From the NCBI GenBank assembly GCA_008477525.1, contig SPDT01000006.1:3499501-3563500 (forward strand): a DNA stretch of 64,000 bases, written 5' to 3'. Shown piece after piece: positions 24,670 to 35,815 of the stretch (position 1 is its first letter; the number at the start of each line of letters is the position of its first letter). This stretch comes from Hypomyces perniciosus (lineage: Eukaryota > Ascomycota > Sordariomycetes > Hypocreales > Hypocreaceae). Position numbers and translations under genes: made by a program. The notes beneath the pieces were generated by a model, which saw only the letters and a list, made by a program, of their open reading frames with translations, made no database searches and was not told where the DNA came from.

Positions 24670-27600
24670 ATGTCCACCCCTAGCTCGGGGGAGCCCTCGA
24701 ACGGACAGTTGTCGCCGGACGACTCCATGACATTGTCGGCTGCCGTCGAACACCAAGGACACGAGACCGACTTTTCTGACGGTTGCGATGGCCATGATGG
24801 CCCTGCTGATCAGCCCTCCCCGTCTGACCCTGAAAGCCTTCATGACGAAACCGCGAATCACATGGATGACGATCAGCAAGTATCGGAAAGTGAAGAGTCG
24901 AGCGCTGGTGACGCGTCGGATGATGGCGACTTTGATATGCAAGAAAGTTCACCCTCACATCATGACCACGACGAGGATGCCATACCCGAACGTGCCAGCT
25001 CCTCGGACTCTGCGAGAGCGCCCAAGCGCAAGGCTCCCGTTGAAGATGAATACATCAAAGCCAATCCGGAACTCTATGGCCTTAGGCGAAGTGTACGATC
25101 CTTAGCATAGCTTCATCTCTTGTTCAGCTTGGTAACTAATGCCACTTACTAGACTCGGCCAAGGGAACAGCGCAAAGTTGTAAGTGGCCACCGGTCTGAG
25201 TCGTTGTGTCGCATTAGATACTAACTAGCCTAGGTCGAGTCAGATTCTGATTCTGATGTCGCACCAACTAGCCGCCGACAAACCAAACGTCGACGTGTCG
25301 AGAACTCGCGTCCCTGTAAGCTTGCCTCCCATGTAGACCTAGTTAACTAGTTCTGAGCTGACCCAGTTCTCGTAGCTTCGAAGCGAGGCACACCTGTTCT
25401 ACAACAATCAACGAATGATTCCGATTCCGACTCCGATACTTACGGAGGCGCTCGTGCCAAAAGCCAACTGAAAAAGGCCAGATTGCAGCGCGAGTCGCAA
25501 CCGGCGCTGGCTCTTGCTGAGAAGCGATGGTCAAGTCGCCGTGCGGCACAACAAGTGCAACAAGGTGCTTACGAGGAGAGCGATTTTGAAGAGGATGAAG
25601 ATGATGCGGAACTTGCCGCGTCATACTACGTTGCCGATTATGTGGATGATTCTCCATACGTCGAAAAGGTTGTTAAGCACCGACTGAAGAGCGGACTTGA
25701 CCTCTCTTATGACTCTAGTCGTCACGACTTCGAATATTTCATCAAATGGCAAGGTAAATCCCATTTGCATGACTCCTGGGAGGCCATCGATCTTCTGCGC
25801 AACGTTCGCGGGTTCCGAAAAGTTGAGAATTACTTCAGAAAGTTTGTTGAACAAGAACTCGACATTCGGTTTGGCGATGATATTCCACCAGAGACAAAAG
25901 AGCAGTTTTTCCTTGACCGTGAACGCGATGAAGAAGCTCTCGAAGACTATACCAAGGTCGAACGAGTTGTCGCTGTTAGGGATGGGGACGAAGGGGATGA
26001 ATACTATGTCAAGTGGAAAGGTCTCACTTACGAGGAATGCACATGGGAAGCTGCATCAGAAATCAGCACCCTATTCCAAGACAAAATCGACCAGTATATC
26101 GAGCGAGCCTCGAGATCGTGGCAGTCAGACCGAAAGGAGACAAGCATGGACACCCGCTCAAGAATGACGAAATTGGAGAAGCAACCTGAATTCATTCAGG
26201 GTGGTGAGCTTCGCGAATTCCAACTGAAAGGCCTTAACTTCCTCTGTCTCAACTGGTCGCGTGGTAACAATGTCATTCTTGCTGATGAAATGGGTCTCGG
26301 CAAAACTGTTCAGACGGTGTCGTTTCTCAGCTGGCTGCGGAACGCCCGGCGGCAAGAAGGGCCGTCGCTCGTCGTTGCTCCTCTCAGTGTCATACCGGCC
26401 TGGTGTGACACATTCAATAACTGGTCCCCAGATATCAACTACGTGGTTTACCTCGGACCGGAAGACGCCAGGAACATTATTCGGGAACATGAGCTACTGG
26501 TCAACGGCAACCCGAAGAAGCCCAAGTTCAACGTACTGGTCACCTCATACGAATTCATTCTACAGGACTGGCAGTTCTTGCAGTCTATCAAGTGGCAAGT
26601 GCTGGCTGTCGACGAGGCGCATCGTCTCAAGAACAGCGAGTCTCAGCTTTACCAACGCCTTGTCAGCTTTGGCGTTCCCTGCAAAGTGTTGATCACGGGA
26701 ACGCCTATTCAGAACAACTTGGCAGAGCTATCAGCCCTTCTTGACTTTTTGAACCCTGGCAAAGTCACCATAGACGAGGATTTGGATTCTCTCTCCGCTG
26801 TGGACGCCCAAGAGAAATTGCAAGAGCTCCACAAGGCAATCGCCCCCTACATTCTGCGGCGAACAAAGGAAACAGTCGAGTCAGATCTTCCCCCCAAGAC
26901 CGAAAAAATCATCCGAGTTGAACTCTCCGACGTACAACTGGACTACTACAAAAACATATTGACGAGGAACTACGCGGCCCTGTGCGATGCAACAAGTGGC
27001 CACAAGAACTCCCTTTTGAACATCATGATGGAGCTGAAGAAGGTCAGCAATCACCCATACATGTTCCCTGGCGCCGAAGAGAGAGTGTTAGCCGGTAGCA
27101 TCCGCCGTGAAGATCAAATCAAAGGCCTGATTGCAAGCAGTGGCAAGATGATGCTTCTCGATCAGCTGCTTTCAAAACTGAAGAAGGATGGACACAGAGT
27201 CCTAATATTCAGCCAGATGGTCAAAATGCTCGATATTCTTGGTGACTATTTGTCCCTACGAGGGTACAAGTTTCAGCGACTCGATGGTACTATTGCAGCC
27301 GGTCCGCGACGAATGGCTATCAATCACTTTAATGCCGAGGACAGTGATGACTTTTGCTTCTTGCTCTCAACGCGTGCAGGAGGCCTTGGAATCAACTTGA
27401 TGACTGCCGATACCGTCGTCATTTTTGATTCTGACTGGAATCCTCAGGCAGATTTGCAAGCCATGGCTAGAGCTCATCGAATTGGGCAAAAGCGACCGGT
27501 CAACATCTATCGCCTCGTTTCAAAAGAGACGGTTGAAGAAGAAGTGCTTGAGCGGGCACGCAACAAGCTTTTGCTTGAGTATCTCACCATCCAGGCTGGT

Positions 27601-29733
27601 GTCACGGATGACGGGAAGGCACAATTCAAAGAAGAACTCAACAAGAAGGGTCTGAAGATAGATGGACCTTCCACATCTGAAGATATTCAGATGGTCTTGA
27701 AGATGCGATCGTCCAAGATGTTTGAACAAAGTGGCAATCAGGAGCGCCTAGAACAACTCGATATCGACTCTATTTTGGAGAATGCTGAAGTGACCAAGAC
27801 GAAGGTTGACGACAAGATCAACCTCAGTAGTGGTGGTATTGATTGGGACAACTTCATGCAGATTACTGATGTCAAGGTCGATGATATCAACCTTGATTGG
27901 GATCAGATTATTCCAGCCGAAAAACTGGCCGAGATCAAGGCGGATGAGGAAAAGAAACAGCATGATGAATACCTCGCCAAGATTGCCGAGGAAAGCGCGC
28001 CGCGTAGGGCAACTATTAAGAGTCGCAACAGGGAGACTGACCGTGCCGATCGCCTGAAGAAGCGTCGGAGAGAACAACTGCAGGAAGAGGAAGAGCAACG
28101 TGCTTTGCTGGCAGACCCCAAACGCCCGTTGAATGACAAGGAACAGCGCAATCTCATAAAAGCTTACTTTCGGTTCGGCTCAATGGATGATCGCGCTGAC
28201 GATATCATCCAAGAAGCAAAACTTGGGGAGAGAGACCCTGACTTTGTCAAATCGGTTCTTGATGACTTCATCAGGGCTGCTCAGCAAGCTGTGGATGAGA
28301 ACAACGTCAAGCTTGTCGAGGAAGAGAAAAAGATGGGCAAAACTTTGACCAAGAAGGATAAGAAGGCCGTCCTAATTGACTTTGGTGAGCTGAAGAAAGT
28401 CAATGCTGAGACTGCCATCGAGCGGCCAAAACAATTGCAGCTTCTTCGCCAGGTGATTCGAGGTCACTCAGATTGGAGGTCTTTCCGCGTACCTGACGCG
28501 ACAAAAGCCGCTAATTATAGTTGCTCCTGGGGACCGAAGGAAGATGCCATGCTTCTTGTAGGCATTGACAAGCACGGTTTCGGCGCATGGGTCCAAATTC
28601 GTGATGATTCTGATCTGGACATGCAAGAGAAACTCTTCTTGGAAGAGCATCGAGTAGGCAAGAAAGAGGAGAGATCCAAAGCCAATGACAAGCTGAAGGC
28701 CCCTGGCGCCGTTCATCTTGTACGCCGCTCAGAATACCTCCTCTCTGTGCTGCAGTCCAGACACTCGACCGACCGATCAGCGCAGAAGGCTGTTGAAAAT
28801 CACCATCGCAACAACAAGAAACAGAGCTTAGTCAACGGTCATCGTAGCAGCAATGCTTCTCCTGCACCTCAGAATCTAAAAAGACAACGTGATCGGGATA
28901 GGGACTACGGTCATGCTGACCATCGTTCTCGCAATCATACGGATGACCGCGGGACACCTAGACCAGATTTCAAACGGAAGCATGTGTCACACGAAGATAG
29001 CCGCAGCCCGAAGCATCGACGCTCCGAAGACATACGGCGGCCTAGTAAGCATGGAGATGACCATCGGGATAGGTCAGACAAGCGTCGACAACGTGATGAT
29101 GACGACCGCCGCCACGACAGGCATCGGCAACGGGATGATCATCGTCGCGACGATCGCCGTGATGACCGTCGAGATGACCGCCGTGATGAACGCCGCGACG
29201 ATCACAATGGGCATCGTGAACGAGACTTGGGATCGCGACCACAGGATGAACGCAGAGCTAAAGCCCTTCGAAGGCTGGACGAACTGCGGCGCATTGGCGA
29301 TGATAAAGACCAGAGGGACAAGGACAACGATGCCATGATTTGGTTCTTGTTGAAGCCTGTGAGAGAGAACTTTGAAAGAATTTTATCAACAACGAAAGAG
29401 AAGGTCAAATCGAGCAAGGAACGCGCGGCAATCTTTGGTGTTGAGCTGGTTGCCATCGGCACATTCTTGGATGAGAAGTTGCCAGCCACTGCTGCCGATG
29501 AAGGCCTCAAGAACAACTTTTGGTAGGTTACGATGTGACGATTGATTCTACGCCATTTTCACTAACTTTGTGCTAGGGATTTTCTGGCTGCTCTTTGGCC
29601 GGTTGATGATACCAGTAAAAGCGTCACCGGCACCCGATTGAGCACAATGTATCGAACACTTCACGCTCGCAACAAGCAGTCTGCGTCTGCATCTAGTTCG
29701 ACAAAACCCAACGGCACCCATGTTGTACGATGA
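24670..29733 (+). CDS. chd1: Chromodomain helicase DNA-binding protein 1 (CHD1)
   Basis: Five exons, 24670..25092, 25153..25179, 25234..25315, 25376..29522 and 29577..29733, encode about 1611 residues. Seen in order: an acidic, serine-rich N-terminus; two chromodomains at about residues 270-320 (FIKWQGKSHLHDSWE) and 370-405 (YVKWKGLTYEECTWE); a Snf2 motor with DEMGLGKT (K487) and DEAH (590-593), ending in RAHRIGQKRPV; a SANT/SLIDE-like DNA-binding part (YSCSWGPKEDAMLL and neighbours); an Arg/Asp repeat tail near 29050-29220; and a helical C-terminal domain completed by the last exon (NFWDFLAALWP). Family knowledge: CHD1 slides and spaces nucleosomes over transcribed genes. Exon 2 is only 27 nt. 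Exon 4 can start after AG at 25365-25366 or 25374-25375; both keep the frame and differ by three residues. ATG 24670 is preferred over upstream in-frame codons because the protein before it looks random. Confidence 0.94.
29120..29210 (+). repeat. Tandem Arg-Arg-Asp-Asp coding repeat in CHD1
   Basis: Degenerate 12-base units of the type CGCCGTGATGAC encode repeated RRDD/RRDE tetrapeptides between the DNA-binding part and the C-terminal helical domain. A tract like this can change length by slippage. Confidence 0.85.
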
Positions 29734-30665
29734 CCCTGGTGACACCTACGTGGATAGTCTATGGATTTGTTTCCGATGAATTTTGAAAGCTTTGCATTTA
29801 TTTGCATCGTCTGGCGTTCCGGTATTTAGGTTGGCATTACGGCTTAGGTCATGAAAGACTTGACCACAACATACCCGGATTTGCATGGTAAAAAGGCACG
29901 CGTTGAGGAGTTCGTGTCGGCCGGCTTGAGTGAGTTCCTACCGGCCTGCTACTGAGTTGAGATAGTGTCACAATGTGTGGCATCTATGTAGGTGGTTTTC
30001 TTTGATTTCAGTTAAGGCGGTACGAGCTTCCTCATTTCCCAGATGAAGTCATTTCCTGTTATAACAGAAGTTGCCGCGACTTGAAGAGGAACTACGGCCA
30101 CGGATACTTGAAGGAATTCTTTTGATCAATGTACCATGAAGCGGATATGGATTTCTACGAAGTAGTAATAGAGTAGCTGGACGACGGCCAATGCGGACCA
30201 TGTCAGTACAGCAATGAAAAGTAGGCGGAGATGCTATGCTGGACTGGTAGATTAATGAATACAATAAGCGAAATTTGAGCCTCTTCTATGTTCCTCTTAT
30301 GTTCCTCTGCGTGTGTGAGTACCGAGATGAGGCACATGGAGGGAGAATGGAGTACTTCCTTCGTAAAGCAAGGCGTTTGTGTGCCTCCTGTGTGTGCAGC
30401 CGCTGAGAGGCGTCCAAGGCTGACCATACACAATACTCCGTATGCGCCTTGTAGGCCACCCGCAGCCAACCAGGTCTGACGTCTGCATACGAGGCATCTT
30501 GGGCAAAGGGATGATTGGCTAAACAGGCCGGTCGGCCTCCCAAAGTACGACATAGAAACACTGGAGAGGAAGAGTGGTCGTACGGAGCGATAATGGCTTT
30601 ATATCTGCTGCTCGGAGCGAGGGAGGGGGGCGAGAGGCAGAAGAAGCAAGTGTCGCTTTTTAATC
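29734..30665. other. Intergenic region, CHD1 to deaminase gene
   Basis: About 930 bases with no supported gene. Several overlapping short frames on the minus strand near 30049-30561 have no recognisable content. Copies of the ATACTCCGTATG-type motif occur near 30430. The region probably holds the CHD1 3' UTR and the promoter of the deaminase gene. Confidence 0.55.
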
Positions 30666-32679
30666 ATGTCCTCGATTGCCCTTCTGCAGGCAAGATGTGC
30701 CGAGAATATTGCTGCTATGGCGTTTCTAGGAGACGTGCCAGTTGCTCCTGAGCGAAATCAACAACCCCAGGAGTCGGACACAGCGAACAGAGGGAGAACC
30801 CTTTCGCTTTGGATGGAGAAGGATCTTGTCAACACCCTGGGGTTCTTATCCAGTGTGAAAGAAGACCCGAATAACGTCACGGCCGTTTGTGTCCAGGAGA
30901 TGGAGTCGTCCCTTTGTGTCATGGTCACGGCAAATGCTCAAGATGTCAAGGATTCACCTTACTTGCGGAGAGTCAAGGCTGGTTTTGACAGAATATTCAG
31001 TGTTCTTGGGAATGCTTCGAGGAGTAAGTCACTTACTTTAGTCTCACCTACGGGGATTTGTCTCATTGAATGAACACGCAGTCTCTCGCGATGACCTTGA
31101 AGAGCAAGTGTTTGGAGCTATTGTTGCCATGTGCCGTCAGAGAATCCTGAGTAGGACTCGGCTCGACAGCAAAGAGACAAAGGCATCCTTACAAAGCTTC
31201 CTCAAAGAAGCCTCCGATGGCCTTTTTCGATTGAAAGGCCATTGGGACAGGGAACTCTTTACAAAGACTGCTGCAGAGCTTATTGTGAAGATGAACCGCT
31301 TCAGCAGTCAGCGTAATCATTTGACCAGCGACTCTAATGACTTGCAGAGGAGCAACAAAGATCTGGAGGAAATAATTGAAGGGTTCTACAAATTGTCCAC
31401 GACCGCAGACCTTTCTCACCGTCTGATGAATGACCTGGACTGTGTAAAGCCTAGGATGGATCCGTGTTCACGAAGAGCGTTGCTCAACAACATCAACAAG
31501 ATCTCTCAGTATCGTTCATCAGCCACTCGATTAGCCAGGATTGCCAAGGCATGTCCGAAAGCTCGAAGAGCAGCCACCCTGGTCGTATCTCTGGACTCTT
31601 CGGCGTTTAAGAGACATGCAGGCAACCCTTCCGACATGTCAAGTCTCAAGCAAACTCTTGAAAGAATAGGCAACTCTCATCCCATTCATATTGATCTCGC
31701 GTCGTTATGCCACAAACTCCAAAAATCTGTCAAGCCAGCTAGCAAAAGCTATCGGACAATGATCGAAAACACGACGGCCAATTCGAAGATCCACGCCGAG
31801 ATACAGCTCATCTCATACCTGGACACACATCCAGAATGCAACCCCCCTCGCTTTCTCGCGTCTAATAAAGATGCCTGCTACCTTTGCAATGAATTCATCG
31901 CGTTTCATGGAAAATATGTGATTACCAGGTCTCACGGAAGACTTTATCCTGGTTGGCGATTACCGACTACTGCCTCAGTCGATGTCCAGCGAGGATTTAA
32001 TGCCAAGATTGAGGAACTGATTGCAAGACGTGTGAGCCAGATCATGGGAAATAATCTTCAAAAGACTCTCTATCCTTGCGAGAGCACACCTTTCTCGGTG
32101 GCTTCGGTGAATACGTTACTTACCGTACCTTCAGATGAGGCGTGTGGGCTGGAGGAGTCGGGTAGCGACGTCACGGTGACGCTCAGAGGACGGCAGACAG
32201 AAGAAAGGGAAACAATGGATGCCCGCCAAGTCAATCAGAAATTGAGCACACAGGCTATGATGGAGATGCCGAATGAAGCCACGACGTCAGTCAAATGCGG
32301 CGAGAAGATCAATACAAGCAGCAACACATCGCCACACCATGGTTCCAGTACCAAACTTTCAAGGGAGAAGACCGAAGACTGGCAAAGAGTATCCCAGGGG
32401 GAAGTCAAATGTGGGTTTGACTCGAATGTACTTCGTGTCTATGTTGAGTATACGGCAACACCAGAGAGACGATCAAGGCCCCTATACTTCAGGATTTGGC
32501 GGGATGAAGATAGTCATGAAGGAAAGTGTGGAGAAGAAACTCTGGTGTATGATATGAATGACGATGTGTCGTTGCATGAGATCCCTTGGGGCAAGGAAAG
32601 TCGGTTTATGAAGATCAAGGTTGGCGACCAATTGTTCGCGATCGAGCTTGAAAGCATTGGTGCGAGTGGAAGTGTCTAA
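30666..32679 (+). CDS. OTT_1508-like fungal deaminase-fold protein
   Basis: Two exons, 30666..31023 and 31082..32679, with a 58-nt intron (GTAAGT...CGCAG), encode 651 residues. Seen: a helical N-terminal half without known motifs; a zinc-deaminase signature consisting of H357-A-E359 (KIHAEIQLISYL) and C385-x2-C388 (KDACYLCNEFI), 25 residues apart; a short block GRLYPGWRLP after it; a disordered Ser/Thr-rich linker; and a final segment of about 80 residues with alternating hydrophobic pattern that looks like a small beta domain (RVYVEYTATPE to FAIELES). No signal peptide or membrane segment. Family knowledge: this arrangement fits the OTT_1508-like deaminase family (Pfam OTT_1508_deam), a member of the cytidine deaminase-like superfamily expanded in filamentous fungi, with no settled substrate. 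The zinc ligands and the catalytic glutamate are all present, so an active enzyme is predicted. Nucleic acid or nucleotide editing is inference. It lies in an accessory-looking block. Confidence 0.82.
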
Positions 32680-33031
32680 GAGGATAAGTTAACAGAGACT
32701 ATTGAATCCCCTTGCCTAGATGGAGGCGAGCTGGGCTAAAGGATGACTTCTAACAGGTTCAAACAGTTCACAAATCTATCGTTCGCCTTAAGCATGAAAT
32801 ATACACAGGTGTGAAAACTCTAGTGTCGCGATAAGGGACAGTCTTGAGGAGAACTGGGCATGGACAGGAGAATTTTATTGCATTAAAGAGCAAAGAGCCA
32901 GTGTAAACGCCCAGGATCTAGAAAAAGTTGACATAAATATTCCGGGGCCAATATGTTATAGATATAATACGATGCGTATGAAATAGCATATACTACATTT
33001 CCGACGCCCTCGCATAGCTCTTGTACTCGCA
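32680..33031. other. Convergent intergenic region, deaminase and phospholipase genes
   Basis: The two stop codons face each other across 352 bases. The stretch is AT-rich and contains nothing recognisable apart from probable 3' UTRs. Confidence 0.6.
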
Positions 33032-34882
33032 TCAAATTCCTGTAGAATTAAAGTCGGGATTTATCATGTCCTCTTCCAGTACTGTGCCGTTCATAAACAT
33101 TGTTCCCTTCCTTAGGATTTCCACCCGACCAGGGTGGAGGTCATCTGGCGGATTATTATCAACAGTTCCATTGGCGTAAATAATGCCTCTCCAAGAATCA
33201 TCGAGGCTGACGGCCTTGAAGGAAGTATTTGACTGGGCCAACAGAGGCGACTTGATCTTGCTGACGTTGCAGTTTTCGCTGATCATGTACAAGTTCAGAC
33301 CAACGGCGAGAGTGTATATGTCGGCGCTGAGCTGCTCCCAGCTGTTTTGGTTCATTACCACTGTGCCTATGTAGTCGACCAATATGACAGTCGGCCAACT
33401 CTCAGGACTCATGTTGTTGACACCCATCCAATACAGCGCTGGGTTGGTGGGCTTAATAGCAATACCCTGGATGGTATATCTGGTCGTGGTAATGACATCC
33501 GCGCTCACAAGCCATTGACTGATGTGAAACGTATCGGAACCCCCTCCTCGACTTACACCCTTCCAGTCTGTGGCCTGATCCTTGGACATTGGAGCAGTAT
33601 CACCCATGTTCGACCAGTTATCTGTGATTTTCAACTGACTGGCTGAATAGATGCCGTCTGAGATGGAGTTTTGTGGTACATCCGGCTTCAAATTACCAGC
33701 AAGGAGGAAGATGACACATCCATTTCCATTGTTTTGGTCCATGAAATAGGACACCGGCATCTGGTTGAACGTAGAATCGGTGTTGAGGTTGCCGCATCGG
33801 TTCTTAACGCTCTTCAGCTTTCCAAAGAATGCATTCACAATATCATTGTTCCAGTAAATGGGACCCAGACTGGGAACCTTGCGGATGCCGACAAGATATC
33901 GAACGCGGAAGAATATGACCTCTCCAGGGTTCTCGGCGGTAAACTTATTGATCTCGCTGATAATATCATCGAGAGACTCGCCCGAGTTTCCAACGGCGAC
34001 CTCGGCTAGTTCGTTATTGACATGCAGGGCCCAGAAGCCGTAGGAGTTTGCTGGCACGTCATGGATCGACGCAATACGCAAGTCAAACCATCGAGCACCA
34101 GCCCGGAGTTGATTGTAGATGTTTATGCCCTGGGTTTGCGTGTTCTGGCTTATACCACCTGAGAGGATTTTGCCGCTGATGGTGCTCATGCCCGAGTCGT
34201 GCGTGCCCGGCATTACGACGTGTTGAATCTGCCTGTCCTTGATGACATTGTAAATGCTCTTCATCCAGTTACCAGCGCCGTATCGAATCGATGTAATGAA
34301 TCCATAGTCATCGCTACCCGTGATGACAAGCGTCACTGGTGATTCCTTGGCCGGGTCGAGATACTCTCGCTGACCTAGACCCATGCCACTCAGGTCAAAG
34401 ACAGTCCGCTTCGGGTTGGCGTCTGGAATCCGGGTTGTAGCCCGAATCATAAACTTCTTGTCAGTGCCTTCGATGCTGTAATATGCTTCGCCGTTGTCAT
34501 CTACGGGATTCTTTCCAATCTTCCCGGTGTAGACTACAGTGTTCTGGCGAGCATGGCCTTGAGGAACATCGCCCCAGTCGAACACGTCCATCTGGTATGA
34601 GTGTGTGTGTTGCAGCTTGAACCGGTGAGGAGTCAGATTAACAATGGTGATGTACTGCTTCGAGCCAGGTACGGCGTTGTTGTCGCCCATCAGGTTCCAT
34701 GGCATGTAGTTTCCCTGCGGTGGACTCTCTGTGCTGTAAGTGCGGCCCCCCGGATTGCACGTAATACTCTCAGCGTCGAAGTGTCTCTTGTCAGTTGTCA
34801 AGGGCCTCCCGATGAATGCTTGGCCAGTGGAGAAGAACCATACAAGGCTGGCCAGAGAGGCCAACGTTGTGTGCCGTCTCAT
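33032..34882 (-). CDS. Secreted PI-PLC X-domain (PLC-like phosphodiesterase) protein
   Basis: A single exon of 616 residues on the minus strand. Seen: a signal peptide at residues 1-22 (MRRHTTLASLASLVWFFSTGQA); an N-terminal region of about 190 residues with beta-strand character and repeated polar turns; then a PI-PLC X-type region starting with the catalytic-type motif VVMPGTHDSGM (His near residue 228), RWFDLRI, and a second histidine in FWALHVNNEL (near residue 287). Several N-glycosylation sequons (NGT, NST) lie in the C-terminal part. No membrane anchor or GPI signal is obvious, since the C-terminus is polar. Family knowledge: such proteins resemble bacterial phosphatidylinositol-specific phospholipase C and occur in many fungi as secreted enzymes or enzyme-like proteins with poorly known substrates. 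The N-terminal region may bind lipid or sugar; this is a guess from its beta pattern. It has no intron, unlike all but two of the other genes here. Confidence 0.85.
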   Translation of the reverse strand: MRRHTTLASLASLVWFFSTGQAFIGRPLTTDKRHFDAESITCNPGGRTYSTESPPQGNYMPWNLMGDNNAVPGSKQYITIVNLTPHRFKLQHTHSYQMDVFDWGDVPQGHARQNTVVYTGKIGKNPVDDNGEAYYSIEGTDKKFMIRATTRIPDANPKRTVFDLSGMGLGQREYLDPAKESPVTLVITGSDDYGFITSIRYGAGNWMKSIYNVIKDRQIQHVVMPGTHDSGMSTISGKILSGGISQNTQTQGINIYNQLRAGARWFDLRIASIHDVPANSYGFWALHVNNELAEVAVGNSGESLDDIISEINKFTAENPGEVIFFRVRYLVGIRKVPSLGPIYWNNDIVNAFFGKLKSVKNRCGNLNTDSTFNQMPVSYFMDQNNGNGCVIFLLAGNLKPDVPQNSISDGIYSASQLKITDNWSNMGDTAPMSKDQATDWKGVSRGGGSDTFHISQWLVSADVITTTRYTIQGIAIKPTNPALYWMGVNNMSPESWPTVILVDYIGTVVMNQNSWEQLSADIYTLAVGLNLYMISENCNVSKIKSPLLAQSNTSFKAVSLDDSWRGIIYANGTVDNNPPDDLHPGRVEILRKGTMFMNGTVLEEDMINPDFNSTGI

Positions 34883-35815
34883 GTTAACAGCTCGCTCTCA
34901 GGAGGGCAAAATTGAGTCAGTACAGCAGTCAGAAATAATGTACATAACTTCTATCTGTGACATTATTATCGTAAAAGCCCTAAAAGGGCGTTCCTTAGCT
35001 TTTATAGACGGTTGGTCTCCATGTGATTCAAATGTCTCATGCCAAGATTCCCGCAGCTAACACGCATGACCCTATGTAGGTATATATATATGGATGGATA
35101 CACTAAAGGCGATTCAGGATACTGAACCGCGATCTTCAGGTTCCATCAACGTAAACAGACGAGTCACAGATTGCATTCTCATATGCCGTTTATGCTGTTG
35201 TGAACATGCCTGCCAAATTAGGAAGGTTAGATTTCTGTGCCTCGTATTGTATGTAAGTCGGGCATTTCCATTGTAACCACAGACGGATTAAAGTGCGGAT
35301 AAGAGATGGACAATAAAATAAGATTGGTTGATTAAGGATCGGGGACTTGGGGGTGGACACCTGTACGAATGATTTTTATAAAAAAAAACAAAATACCGTG
35401 ACACCGGCCATGTGCGCATGTTTATTACCTGCTGCGAGCACATCTGTTCCTTGAGTCTGCGGCTGACCCTTGGACCCCATGATAGAGAGTCTCAGTTGAG
35501 ATTTTCAGCGTTTGGAGGTGAGAGATGCACGGATATGGTCTTTGTCTGACTGGCAATGAAGATAGTAAAGTAATACGGAGTAGTATGTGGAGTCCATATT
35601 TCACCAGAGGAGATCTACTCGTATCTGAACTGTTCAATCGGAGCTTTATGGGACTGCAAAGACCGTTAAACGCCAGACCTTGTTGCCGAGCAGCTCCACT
35701 CCACTGCTATTTCCGTACAGACCCTCACATCTCACACATACGATACATATATTAGATGGAACATGTAGCGAGCCAAGACCCCCATCAGCAGCTCTGACAG
35801 CGCCACATCACTCAA
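34883..35815. other. Divergent region between phospholipase and nucleotidase genes
   Basis: About 930 bases between outward-pointing start codons; both promoters must be here. Seen: an A-rich run near 35381-35391, a TACGGAGTAGTA copy near 35574-35586, and no gene. Confidence 0.55.

Noticed and set aside
30049..30561. Overlapping minus-strand frames between CHD1 and the deaminase gene
   Set aside because: Three overlapping frames share the same stretch with no codon preference or domain, so none can be called a gene.
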